Positions 7,602 through 16,013 of a stretch of DNA of 37,486 nt are shown here, in pieces (positions within the stretch are counted from its first letter, which is position 1; every line of letters starts with the position of its first letter). The DNA is from Deltaproteobacteria bacterium (lineage in GTDB: Bacteria; Desulfobacterota; Binatia; Binatales; Binataceae): NCBI GenBank assembly GCA_021817345.1, contig JAKAVC010000031.1, positions 1-37,486 on the forward strand. Direction: 5' to 3'. Both the position numbers and the translations under genes were made by a program. The notes under the pieces were generated by a model, which was given only the letters and a program-made list of their open reading frames with translations, had not been told where the DNA came from and made no database searches.

Positions 7602-9995
7602 TCAGCTCGCCCGCGCACTCCAGGTGCCGAGGTTTCCCGACGGCGTTGATTTGAACGTTCCCGACAGCTCGCCGTTGTGGCTCGTGCCCTCGAAGAAGAA
7701 GGTCTCGGTTCCATACGGCACCTGGAACTCGATGTGGTTGCCACGCACAAAGCCCTCTATCGAGGTCGCACCATACCCGGCTTGGTGGATCACCAGTTCG
7801 CCGTGAAGGAATCCATTGGGCTGCGGGCGAAGCCGAAGCTCCATCGAGGGATTGCTCCCAAGCCCGTTAATTTGGCCGGTCGCGATCATCGGACCGCCAA
7901 GCGTGAACGACCTTCCACCCGTCGAAGCCCCCGGAGCGCGCGATGCCCCGTAGCCGACCGCCCCGCCCGAGTACGAACCACCGGTGCTCGCAAGGATCTG
8001 AAATTGGCGGCGCGCGAAGTATTTGCCGTTCAAGTAAAAGTTGACCGTGTAGGTGCCCGGCAGAAAAGCTCCACCGGCCGAGTTGCCGACCCGTCCGCTG
8101 AACGTGACCGTCTTCTGATCGGGGCCGACGTCTTTCCAATCGTTAACCGCGCCGAGCGTCCTCCCATCGGGAGCTATGTACGCGGCGTCGACCCGATATT
8201 GTCCGGGCTCGAGCCCGAAGAGTCGGTTGCGGAACTTGACGTTCCATCCGACGAACAGAACTTTGGAAGCGTCGAACTTATCCGCGGGTCCGGACAGCGC
8301 GGTCCCGGTTCTGGTGCTGTTGACGAAGTCGATATTGAGCAGCGAGAGCGGCCTTCGGCGCAACTCCTCGATCATCGCGAGCCGCTTCTGCTCGGCGCGC
8401 CGCTTTTCCTCGGCGGCGCGCGCCGCCGCCTCGGCCTCGGCCGCGCTAACCGACTTCACGGTGCTGGCCGCGGCGCGCGCCGCGAGATTCTTCGTCACCG
8501 TGAACTGCTGCGCCGCAAGCAGCTTGTCGCCAAGATAGAGCGCGACCCTGTAACTGCCGGGCGGCTTGTCCGTCATGTCCGGCATCAGCGCGACGCCGCT
8601 GAAATCGACCGCGGTCTGCGATGGACCGACGAAAAGCCGCTGGTCGCTCGAGGCGATCTGAACGCCATTGGGATCGAAGAATCGCGCCTCGACCCGGTCG
8701 GTGCGGCCTTCGAGCCCGGCGAGCGCGTTCTTGAAGGTCGCCTGCCATTTAAGGTACCGCGCCTGGGAAAGCTCGGTGTCGGTGAAGGTGGCCTGGGGTT
8801 CCGAGGTCGGGATGCCTTCGCGGGTCGAAAGCCGAAGCGTCATGCTCTGGAATTTGAGCGGATGCGCCCGCGCGCGCGCCAGCAGTTCCTCGTGCTTCCA
8901 CGGCAACGAGTCGATTAACCCCTTGATGCCGAGCTGCTCTTGAAGCTGCGGACGCGAGTACACATAGGTCGCGCCAAAGGCGATTCCCGCCATCACCATC
9001 GAAAACACGACGAGGCTGACGGCGCGCCTGAGAGCGCTTCGCGGTCCCGCGGGCGCCTGGTAGTCGGCCGCCTCGTATTCGCCGACGTCCTCGATCGGAG
9101 GCAGGCCGGCGGTGCCGCTCTTCGGGCTCACCGGAACCGCGCCCTCGGCGGGAAGCCCGTACCCGTACAGCATCATGTCGCGGAATTCCTGGATGGTGGC
9201 GGGACGTTCCTCGACGTTGTAGGCGAGTGCGGTATCAATCGCGCCGGCCAGGTTGTCAGAGACATCCGGGCGAAGTTCTTTCAGGCGCGGAAAGCTGAAG
9301 GGCGGAAATTTTTCGGGGTCGCGCGCGGTCAGCAGATAATGCAGCGTCGCGGCGAGCGAGTAGATGTCGCTGCGCGGATCGACCTCGCCCTTGTATTGCT
9401 CGGGCGGCGCGAACCCGAGCGTGCCGATCGTCGTTCCCTTCTTCTGCGGCTTGAACAGGCGGGCGATTCCGAAGTCGATCAGCACCACACGGCCCTTTGG
9501 CGTGAGCATCACGTTTGAGGGCTTCATGTCGCGGTACACGATCGGCGGCGTCATTCCGTGCAGGTAGGCGAACACGTCGCACAATTGTCGCGCGATGTCG
9601 ATCACCAGGCCCTCGGGAAGAGGCTGGTTGTTGCGCGCAGCCAGTTCCTCCTCGAGGTTTCGCCCCTCGACGTACTCCATCACGAGGTAATGGCGGTTGT
9701 GATCGTCGAAGCGGTCGGTGATCGCGGGGATGGCCTGATGCTTCAGTTGGGCCAGGGTGTCGGCTTCGCGAGCGAAGTACTCGTTGGCTTCGAGACGCTG
9801 CTGGGGATCGATGAAGTGATCGACCATCTCCTTGATCGCGCAGTAGCGATTGGCAAGGCGCTGGTCGCGGGCAAGATAAACTACCCCCATCCCGCCGCCG
9901 CCAAGCAGGCGCTCAACGCGGTAGCGGTTCTGCAAGACCGTTCCCGGGCTGAGCGGCCCGGTTGACGCACTGGCGGATGCGGAAGGGTTAGCCAT
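7602..9995 (-). CDS. Transmembrane Ser/Thr protein kinase with duplicated extracytoplasmic beta domain
   Basis: 797 residues. The kinase domain (about 24-275) has the glycine loop LLGGGGMGVV, ATP-binding K55, alpha-C E77, catalytic YRDMKPSN (154-161, Tyr replacing the usual His but D156 and K158 present), IDFG (D174) and an APPE motif near 196-199, so it should be active. One membrane helix lies at about 326-346. The outer part has two copies of one beta domain (about 412-500 and 578-667) sharing W-x(3)-F-x-N-x-L-x-GLE, RV-x-A, P-x-G, VGP-x-Q and PG-x-Y-x-V, separated by an Ala/Glu/Arg coiled coil (about 517-548). A C-terminal beta-rich domain (about 710-797) is rich in G-x-L-x-G repeats. The start lies 6 nt after the stop of the phosphatase fusion, so the two are co-translated. 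The ligand is unknown. Confidence 0.92.
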   Translation of the reverse strand: MANPSASASASTGPLSPGTVLQNRYRVERLLGGGGMGVVYLARDQRLANRYCAIKEMVDHFIDPQQRLEANEYFAREADTLAQLKHQAIPAITDRFDDHNRHYLVMEYVEGRNLEEELAARNNQPLPEGLVIDIARQLCDVFAYLHGMTPPIVYRDMKPSNVMLTPKGRVVLIDFGIARLFKPQKKGTTIGTLGFAPPEQYKGEVDPRSDIYSLAATLHYLLTARDPEKFPPFSFPRLKELRPDVSDNLAGAIDTALAYNVEERPATIQEFRDMMLYGYGLPAEGAVPVSPKSGTAGLPPIEDVGEYEAADYQAPAGPRSALRRAVSLVVFSMVMAGIAFGATYVYSRPQLQEQLGIKGLIDSLPWKHEELLARARAHPLKFQSMTLRLSTREGIPTSEPQATFTDTELSQARYLKWQATFKNALAGLEGRTDRVEARFFDPNGVQIASSDQRLFVGPSQTAVDFSGVALMPDMTDKPPGSYRVALYLGDKLLAAQQFTVTKNLAARAAASTVKSVSAAEAEAAARAAEEKRRAEQKRLAMIEELRRRPLSLLNIDFVNSTRTGTALSGPADKFDASKVLFVGWNVKFRNRLFGLEPGQYRVDAAYIAPDGRTLGAVNDWKDVGPDQKTVTFSGRVGNSAGGAFLPGTYTVNFYLNGKYFARRQFQILASTGGSYSGGAVGYGASRAPGASTGGRSFTLGGPMIATGQINGLGSNPSMELRLRPQPNGFLHGELVIHQAGYGATSIEGFVRGNHIEFQVPYGTETFFFEGTSHNGELSGTFKSTPSGNLGTWSARAS

Positions 9996-10001
9996 AGCTG
10001 C

Positions 10002-12014
10002 CTAGACGGCAAATACAGTTATAGCCGAGATGTTGTCGGTTCCGCCTCCGGCGTTTGCCGCCGCGATAAGCTCGCGCGCCGCATCATAGGGGTCGCTATG
10101 GCGACAAAGGACCTCGCGAATCTGAGCGTCCTCGACATGCGTTGTCAGCCCGTCGCTGCAAAGCAGGAAGCGTTGCCCGCGTTTGAGCTTGAGCGCAACC
10201 GCTTCGGCGCCTGCGGGGCCGTTCTGACGCGCACCGAGCGAGCGCGTGATCACGTTTTTGTGCTCGTGATGGCGCGCCTGTTCGGGAGTGATCTGGCCGA
10301 TCTCGATAAGCCTCTGCACCAGCGAATGGTCGCGGGTGATCTGGCGCAGCGCGCCGCTTTCGAGTATGTAGGCGCGGCTGTCGCCGACCCATGCCACGGC
10401 GCCGTCGGGCGGAAGCATTATCGCGGCCACTCCGGTCGAGCCCATGCCGCGCGATTCGGGATGGTCCTTCTGGTATTCGACAATCCTAACGTTGGCTTCT
10501 TCAAGGGCGTCGACCAGAAGCTTGCGCAGGTCGTTCGTCTCGCCCGCCTCGGCGAGGCGCTCTTCGACGTGGTTCCGGATTGTTTTCACCGCGATCGCCG
10601 CCGCGACCTCACCCGCTTCGGCGCCACCCATCCCGTCGCACACTACATACAAAAAGTTTCGCGCCGGCTCGACCATCGAGTCGCGGAAATACTCGACGCT
10701 CATTACCGCGTCTTCGTTGTGGTCGCGCACCATCCCGACGTCGGTCAGCGCCGCCGAGCGGATCGTGATGACACCCAGAAGCCGGGCCAGTTCCGTCTTG
10801 AGCTCGTCAACCGTCGCCCATCGGTCCCCCGCTGAGAACAGGAGCGCGCGGCGGATAGCCTGCTCCAATTCGGGCGAAATCACGTGCGGCGGGTAAAAGT
10901 TGATTCTTCCCGCCTCCTCGCGCCAACTCTCGGATTCCAGCCGCTCGCCCGTCACCATCGTGTAAAGCAGCGCCCCGATCGAAAAAATATCGGCGCGCTT
11001 GTCGACTTTTTTGGCTCGATAAATTTCAGGCGCCGTGTATCCGTCGTTGAAAATAGGCTCGTCCTGAAGCTCGTTGTCGTTGGTCACACAGTCGAGTCCC
11101 GTCATCCTGACCCGCCCCTCGCGGTCAAAGGCTATCGAGTCCGGACAGATGTCGTTCAGACGCAGCCCTCGGCGATGCATCAAGGAAACCGCCTGGCAGA
11201 CTTGAATTGCTACGGAAATCGCTTGTGGCTCGTCAAACTTTCCCGCCTTGAGCCGGCGCGAAAGCGGCACCAGTTCGGTGTCAGGGTAGACCAGGTAGAC
11301 GCGATCTCCGCTCGCGAAGCCCGACAGCGCGCGATCAAAGGCAGGATGGTTAAGCGTCAACGATAGCGCAAGCACTCTTTCGAAGACCTCGCCCAGGTCT
11401 TCGCGCTCAAGATCTTCCGGTCCGAGCGCGATAGCTTCGCCGGTCGTGGCGCCAGCGCCGTTCTCGGCGGGCTTTGCCTCTTGCGAAGGCTGTTCATCAG
11501 CGGAGGTCTCGGCGCTGGCCGCGACGGCCTCCTCGGACGAAACACCCTCGCCGGTATCCGGAGCGACGGTGGCTCCTTCGGATTGAGCAACTTCGGCCTG
11601 CGCGCCTTCGTCGCCCGCCGGCGCCGCGGGCGGCGGTTTGAGCTCTTTGGTCTTGGCCTGCGGACCAGCCGGATTTTCTTCTTCCGGCGGAGCGGCTTCG
11701 GTGGCTTTGTCCTCCCGCGTCTCGGCTGTCTGCGGAGCAGGGTCTTGCCGCGGTCCCAGGCGCTCTCGAAGTCTTACCTTTTCGCTCTTATCGTTGCCGG
11801 TTTTCAGGATCGCGCGATAGCGATTCTCGACCGAGTCCTGGCCGATGAGCTCGACGATCTCGTATCGGTCTTTGAGAATCGTGCCCGCGGCGAGCGGTTG
11901 CGGGCACAGCGGGGGCGCGGACTCTGTCGGCGTCCCTGCGAGCCCCTGGCCGCATCGATCGCAGAACTTGGCGTCGTCCGCTGATTCAAGGCCGCACTCG
12001 GGGCAGGTGATCAT
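10002..12014 (-). CDS. Zinc ribbon - pseudokinase - PP2C phosphatase fusion
   Basis: 670 residues in one frame. Residues 4-21 are a four-cysteine zinc ribbon (C4, C7, C18, C21). From about 48 a protein-kinase fold begins (GTILKDRYEIVELIG), but its glycine loop is degenerate, and an Ala/Pro/Glu-rich stretch (about 89-200) splits the N-lobe. In the C-lobe HRD reads LND (286-288), the catalytic-loop Lys and Asn are C290 and S293, and DFG reads GLD (306-308), whereas the APE motif (328-330) and DIFSIG (342-347) remain: a pseudokinase. Residues about 418-670 form a PP2C phosphatase with ALTDVGMVRDHNED, VCDGMGGAEAGE, WVGDSRAY, LLCSDGLT and GGTDNIS, i.e. all metal-binding aspartates. It probably removes phosphate from targets of the neighbouring kinases, with the pseudokinase directing or gating it. 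Seven nucleotides separate it from the kinase gene upstream. Confidence 0.92.
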   Translation of the reverse strand: MITCPECGLESADDAKFCDRCGQGLAGTPTESAPPLCPQPLAAGTILKDRYEIVELIGQDSVENRYRAILKTGNDKSEKVRLRERLGPRQDPAPQTAETREDKATEAAPPEEENPAGPQAKTKELKPPPAAPAGDEGAQAEVAQSEGATVAPDTGEGVSSEEAVAASAETSADEQPSQEAKPAENGAGATTGEAIALGPEDLEREDLGEVFERVLALSLTLNHPAFDRALSGFASGDRVYLVYPDTELVPLSRRLKAGKFDEPQAISVAIQVCQAVSLMHRRGLRLNDICPDSIAFDREGRVRMTGLDCVTNDNELQDEPIFNDGYTAPEIYRAKKVDKRADIFSIGALLYTMVTGERLESESWREEAGRINFYPPHVISPELEQAIRRALLFSAGDRWATVDELKTELARLLGVITIRSAALTDVGMVRDHNEDAVMSVEYFRDSMVEPARNFLYVVCDGMGGAEAGEVAAAIAVKTIRNHVEERLAEAGETNDLRKLLVDALEEANVRIVEYQKDHPESRGMGSTGVAAIMLPPDGAVAWVGDSRAYILESGALRQITRDHSLVQRLIEIGQITPEQARHHEHKNVITRSLGARQNGPAGAEAVALKLKRGQRFLLCSDGLTTHVEDAQIREVLCRHSDPYDAARELIAAANAGGGTDNISAITVFAV

Positions 12015-12020
12015 ACCTAT

Positions 12021-13661
12021 TCAGCCCTTTCTGAATTCCAATATAGCAGAACCCAGTACCACTTGGTCATAGTCCTTCAGTTTGTAGAGCTGGTCACGGC
12101 CCAATCTGCCGCGTCCAACGATATAGGTTCCGTTCAGACTTCCGAGGTCGCGGATGAAGTAGTCGGAACCGCGCTTTAAAATCTCGGCGTGCCGTCGCGA
12201 GACGCGCTCGGCTCCGTGGACCACACCGCTCAGATTGATATCGGGCCTGTCCATGGGATCGGTCGAGCGGCCTATCACCGCGCGCATCCCTGAAATCCGG
12301 AATTCGGCTCCGTCGGATCGCGATACGAGCTTCGCCGTCGGCTCCGCACCAGTGACTGCCGGCTTCAACGGGTACTGTGAGGCGCCGGAACGCGCCTGGG
12401 TGCTTGCCGGTGGCGCGGGCCGATGGACAGGCGCTGACGGGGGCCCCGGGCGCGTATATGGGGTGAGATCCTGGGTCTTCGCGGTCGAAGAAACACCGCG
12501 CGCCGGCTCGGGTTCGCTCTCTTCCGAGGCAGCCGGGGCGATCGCGCTCAACCCCGCCTTAAGGCCTCGGCCCAGCAGAGCAAGGGCCCTTTCAGTGAGT
12601 TCCTGAGCCTTGCGCGCGCCGGTTGCGCCTCGCCCGGGAGCCCGGCTTGCGCCCGGTTTGACAGGCTTGTTGAGCACGATCGTCCGCATCGCGGAGGCGG
12701 CCGGGCCCGATGGCAAACGCGGCGTCTGCGGAGAAGGCGATGGGGATGGCGCGGGCGCAAAGGGCGCCGGCGCCGGCTTGGAAAGCACCACCGTCCTCAT
12801 CCCGGCGATTGGCGCTTGTGTGCCCGTGCCGCCATGAGATAAAGCCGCGTCGTCCGGCCGAGGCAGCGCGTCAAGCATCTCGCGCGCGTCGCGTGGGCGC
12901 TTGGCGATATCGTTTTCCAGCGCCCATATGATGACCCGCGCGGTCTTGGGCGAAACGGCCGGGTTGAGCTGGTTCACGGGCGGAAAGCTAAACGGAGGCT
13001 CCAGTTGGGGATCGCGTCCGGTCAACAGATGATGCATCGTGGCCGCGAGCGAGTAGAGGTCCGAGCGCGGCTCCATCTTGCCGAGATATTGCTCGGGCGG
13101 CGCGTAGCCGACCGAACCTATCTGGGTGCCGCGACCGCCGGGCGGCAGAAACCGCGCAATTCCGAAATCGATCAGCATCGCCCGCCCGTCACGGTCGATC
13201 ATGATGTTTCCGGGTTTCAGGTCGCGGTACACGATAGGCGGCTTTTGGCCGTGGAGAAATTCCAGCACTTCGAGGATCTGGCGCGCCCACGTCAGAACCT
13301 TCTCCTCGGGAAGCCTTCCACCGGGCCCGAGCTTGTCGATCATGGCCTGGAGGTCGCCGCCCGCGACGAACTCCATCACCAGGTAATGACGACCGCCCTC
13401 GACGAAGTAATCGATAAGGCTCGGAATCCCAGGATGGGACAGCACCGCGAGCACCCGCGCCTCGCGAGCGAAGTCCTCGATCGCCTTTTTCTCCTTGATC
13501 CCGTCGCCAACGATCATTTCCTTGATCGCGACGGGACGATTGGCGAGCCGGGTGTCGTTGCCCAGGTACACCCGTCCCATGCCGCCCGCGCCGAGCACCC
13601 TTTTGATTCGGTAACGGCCGTCAAGCAGATGGCCGGCGGCGAGCGGCTCACCGGATTTCAT
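12021..13661 (-). CDS. Soluble Ser/Thr protein kinase with C-terminal FHA domain
   Basis: 546 residues, no membrane helix. The kinase domain (about 17-268) keeps VLGAGGMGRVYL, K47, E67, YRDLKPGN (145-152, Tyr for His), IDFG (D165) and GYAPPEQY. The linker (about 269-450) is Pro/Ala-rich and contains MRTVVLSKP (T290), MRTIVLNKP (T327) and AKTQDL (T396), all with Leu three residues after Thr. The FHA domain (about 455-546) has the complete GRS...SRRH...LNGT set and should bind phosphothreonine. An enzyme that both makes and reads phosphothreonine can assemble on its own product or on partners. It stands between the zinc-ribbon FHA gene and the phosphatase fusion, in the same operon. The architecture resembles bacterial kinase-FHA proteins in general; the target is not known. 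Confidence 0.92.
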   Translation of the reverse strand: MKSGEPLAAGHLLDGRYRIKRVLGAGGMGRVYLGNDTRLANRPVAIKEMIVGDGIKEKKAIEDFAREARVLAVLSHPGIPSLIDYFVEGGRHYLVMEFVAGGDLQAMIDKLGPGGRLPEEKVLTWARQILEVLEFLHGQKPPIVYRDLKPGNIMIDRDGRAMLIDFGIARFLPPGGRGTQIGSVGYAPPEQYLGKMEPRSDLYSLAATMHHLLTGRDPQLEPPFSFPPVNQLNPAVSPKTARVIIWALENDIAKRPRDAREMLDALPRPDDAALSHGGTGTQAPIAGMRTVVLSKPAPAPFAPAPSPSPSPQTPRLPSGPAASAMRTIVLNKPVKPGASRAPGRGATGARKAQELTERALALLGRGLKAGLSAIAPAASEESEPEPARGVSSTAKTQDLTPYTRPGPPSAPVHRPAPPASTQARSGASQYPLKPAVTGAEPTAKLVSRSDGAEFRISGMRAVIGRSTDPMDRPDINLSGVVHGAERVSRRHAEILKRGSDYFIRDLGSLNGTYIVGRGRLGRDQLYKLKDYDQVVLGSAILEFRKG

Positions 13662-13721
13662 GCGACTGACTGAATGAAAGCGCGCGGCGAAAGCCCGGAC
13701 CCGGTTGCCGCCGCAATTACG

Positions 13722-14399
13722 CTACGAAATCGGCTCGACGACCAGTTTCAGGAACGTCTTGCCGATGATCACCTCGTCACCCGATTTCAGCTCGACCGGG
13801 TTGCCCGGTTGAATTCTCGGTCCACGGTTGACATAGGTGCCGTTCAGGCTGCCGATATCCTCGATAGTTATTTTGCCGCCGTCGATCCGCACGAGCGCGT
13901 GGCGGCGTGAAATCTTGGCCTCGGGATCGTCGGCATCGAGATCAACTTCGGGAAATGCGCCCGTATCTGGATCCCAGCGTCCAATCTGGTTGTTGCCGTC
14001 TTCGAGCGGGAACTCGTGGCCTTTTCTGCCTCCGCGCACGACGACGAACTTCGCCTTGAAGGGAGCCGCGGCGGCACTTGGCGCGGCGGCCGGCTGGGGT
14101 CCAGCCGCGGGCTTGGGTTGAAGCTCACCGGTCGGCGCTTCGGATTCTCCGCCCGGCTTGGCTTCCTGGGCCTCGGGAGCCGGTGCGCCAGCTTCGGGTT
14201 CGACCGCAGCCGGCTCCGCTTCGACGGCGGCCACGGCCGGCTCGGCTTGGGCTGCGGGGCGCTCGGCCGCAGCCTCTTCGGCTTTTGGCGGCTCGCCTCC
14301 GGCTGCGGGCTTTTCCGCAGGAACGAGCTTCGCTCCGCAACTGTCACAATAGTCAAGCCCGTCCATATTCTCGTAGCCGCACTCGCTGCACTTGATCAT
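13722..14399 (-). CDS. Zinc-ribbon protein with C-terminal FHA domain
   Basis: 225 residues. The N-terminus MIKCSECGYENMDGLDYC is a zinc ribbon (C4, C7, C18, C21) closely resembling the ribbon of the phosphatase fusion two genes downstream, so the two may share a partner or location. A long Ala/Glu/Pro linker (about 26-120) leads to an FHA domain (about 124-220) with QIGRWD, ISRRHALV and SLNGTYVN, i.e. the intact GR, SxxH and NG motifs for phosphothreonine. There is no membrane segment and no enzyme domain. GarA-type regulators of actinobacteria have a similar size with a phosphorylatable N-terminus and an FHA C-terminus, but the zinc ribbon and linker differ. Likely an adaptor in the kinase/phosphatase circuit. 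Confidence 0.88.
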   Translation of the reverse strand: MIKCSECGYENMDGLDYCDSCGAKLVPAEKPAAGGEPPKAEEAAAERPAAQAEPAVAAVEAEPAAVEPEAGAPAPEAQEAKPGGESEAPTGELQPKPAAGPQPAAAPSAAAAPFKAKFVVVRGGRKGHEFPLEDGNNQIGRWDPDTGAFPEVDLDADDPEAKISRRHALVRIDGGKITIEDIGSLNGTYVNRGPRIQPGNPVELKSGDEVIIGKTFLKLVVEPIS

Positions 14400-14492
14400 C
14401 GCCTTTAAGCCCCTTTGCCTTCCGCTCGAGGTCTTCCCTAGGTTTGCGTCCGATTTCTCTATCCGTTGATTGGTTCGATGGCTTCCTGGCTC

Positions 14493-15800
14493 TTAATCCG
14501 GCTTCTGGAGCTCCTTCAACGCTTCCGGATCCAGCATCTGGGTTTTGCGTACCACAGCTTGTGCCTGGAGGAGCGTGGTCTTGGCTGCCTTGGTCTGAAG
14601 TGTCTGGGTCTGCTTGATCTGATCCATCAGGCCGCTCAGCGCCTGCGTGGCCTTGACGTTTCCGAGTCGCTCCGTGCCCTGGATAGCATTACTGAGAAGC
14701 CGAGTGGCACGATCCACGTTGCCGGCCTTCAGTTCCTCTTCGGCCTTGGCCTGCAGCTTTGCAATCGAAACCTGATCGACGAGGTTCATCACCCGCCCGT
14801 TGCGTTTGCTGGTGAGCGTGCGATCGAGCGTGTACTCGACGGTAACATCGCATGTCGTCGAGCGTTCGCCCACACCGGGAACCTCGTAGTACAAGACGTT
14901 CCGCGAGATTCGGACCGGGCCCGGCTTGCGCGGCGGCAATACCAGGGTGAGCAGGACCGAACCGGGCACCCCCGCTTCGAGATCCCCTATCTGGAAAGTC
15001 ACCTTTCGCTCATCGACGAGCGGCGTGCCCAGCGCATAAATCTCGGGGCTTGCGCGAAAGGCCTCGCGCACCTGCACGCCCTGCGACAACGTCACTTCCA
15101 TTCGGCCATTTCTGATCGTGACCGCGCGCAGACCCTGCAGCTCGTCCTCGAAGATCGAGGGGATTTCGGACGGTTCGCCGATGAAATGATATTTGCCGTT
15201 GGACTCCTGCGCGATCCGCATCAGGAGCTTCTCGTTGAACTCGACGCCGACGCCCATCGTGGAGAACGACATCGCCTCGCGATACTGCGTGGCGAGATCC
15301 AGGCACGCCGACTCCTGGTAGGTCTGGCCGTCGGTCAGCACCAGGACGCGGTTGAGGCGCTGGGGCGAGTGATTTCGGTTGACCTGCTCGATCGCCGCCT
15401 GCATCCCAAGCGCCATCTGCGTGCCGCCGCCGATTTCGAGCAGGTCGATATCGTCGAGTGCGCGCCTAACCGCGGAACGGTCATGAATCTGCTCGGGTTC
15501 GATTATCAGTTTGGCACGATCGGCGAATGCGATCACCGAAACCTTGTCCTCGGGCGCAACATTGTCGGCAAGAAACTTGACGGCCTCGACGACGAATTCC
15601 AGTCTGCGCTCGTCGTACATCGAACCCGAGCGGTCCACGACCACGCTCAGGTTCAGAGGCAGGCGTCCTTTGCCGTTGCCGGCGTCGGCACCAGCCGCGC
15701 CAGCGATCGCCTCCAACAGGATGTACAAAATGTAATTTTCCGCACTGGAAAGAACGTGATCGCTGCTCGCAAGAGCCTGAAACGTAAGAGACTCGGCCAT
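14493..15800 (-). CDS. VWA-domain protein, first gene of the kinase/phosphatase/FHA operon
   Basis: 435 residues from the ATG at 15800; the frame is open to 15896, but the upstream part reads through the intergenic region. The von Willebrand A domain (about 48-230) has a complete MIDAS: DRSGSM (D56, S58, S60), GGGTQMALG and VLTDGQT. A beta-sandwich-like middle part follows (QGVQVREAF to CDVTVEYTL), then a helical tail with tetratricopeptide-like spacing (KLQAKAEEELKAGNVDRATR). The extreme C-terminus is Thr/Gln-rich with KTTLL and RKTQMLD, threonines followed by Leu at +3, plausible phosphothreonine sites for the FHA proteins encoded next. No signal peptide is seen, so it is probably cytoplasmic. 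VWA, kinase and PP2C triads are known in the TerY-P stress systems; this gene set is similar in principle but has additional parts. Confidence 0.87.
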   Translation of the reverse strand: MAESLTFQALASSDHVLSSAENYILYILLEAIAGAAGADAGNGKGRLPLNLSVVVDRSGSMYDERRLEFVVEAVKFLADNVAPEDKVSVIAFADRAKLIIEPEQIHDRSAVRRALDDIDLLEIGGGTQMALGMQAAIEQVNRNHSPQRLNRVLVLTDGQTYQESACLDLATQYREAMSFSTMGVGVEFNEKLLMRIAQESNGKYHFIGEPSEIPSIFEDELQGLRAVTIRNGRMEVTLSQGVQVREAFRASPEIYALGTPLVDERKVTFQIGDLEAGVPGSVLLTLVLPPRKPGPVRISRNVLYYEVPGVGERSTTCDVTVEYTLDRTLTSKRNGRVMNLVDQVSIAKLQAKAEEELKAGNVDRATRLLSNAIQGTERLGNVKATQALSGLMDQIKQTQTLQTKAAKTTLLQAQAVVRKTQMLDPEALKELQKPD

Positions 15801-15955
15801 TTTCGAGAAATTCTCCCGTTCGTCAATTCTAGGTGCAAATTTCCACACGGCGCAACCACTATCTGATCCCGGCGCGACCGTGTCTGGGCGCTCCAACGCC
15901 CGTGCTCAATGATTCTACACTGCGGGAGCGCTTTTCGTCCTCGCTCCGCTTGGGC

Positions 15956-15961
15956 TATAGT
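15956..15961 (+). promoter_or_regulatory. Possible -10 box for the thiolase-like gene
   Basis: TATAGT stands 52 bp before the ATG at 16014 in the 213-bp divergent gap between the VWA gene and the thiolase-like gene. The hexamer 17 bp upstream (TTTCGT) is a poor -35. The downstream ribosome binding site GAGGGGGAAC at 16001-16010 is strong. Only the -10 similarity supports this call. Confidence 0.3.
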
Positions 15962-16013
15962 CAGGCACTGTCCGCTCCCGATTCGACGCCGCGTCATCTT
16001 GAGGGGGAACGAA

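Noticed and set aside
5782-15800. Type VI secretion threonine-phosphorylation locus
   Set aside because: No Tss/Hcp/VgrG/ClpV-like gene in the window; the kinase and phosphatase architectures (zinc ribbon, pseudokinase fusion) do not match PpkA/PppA.
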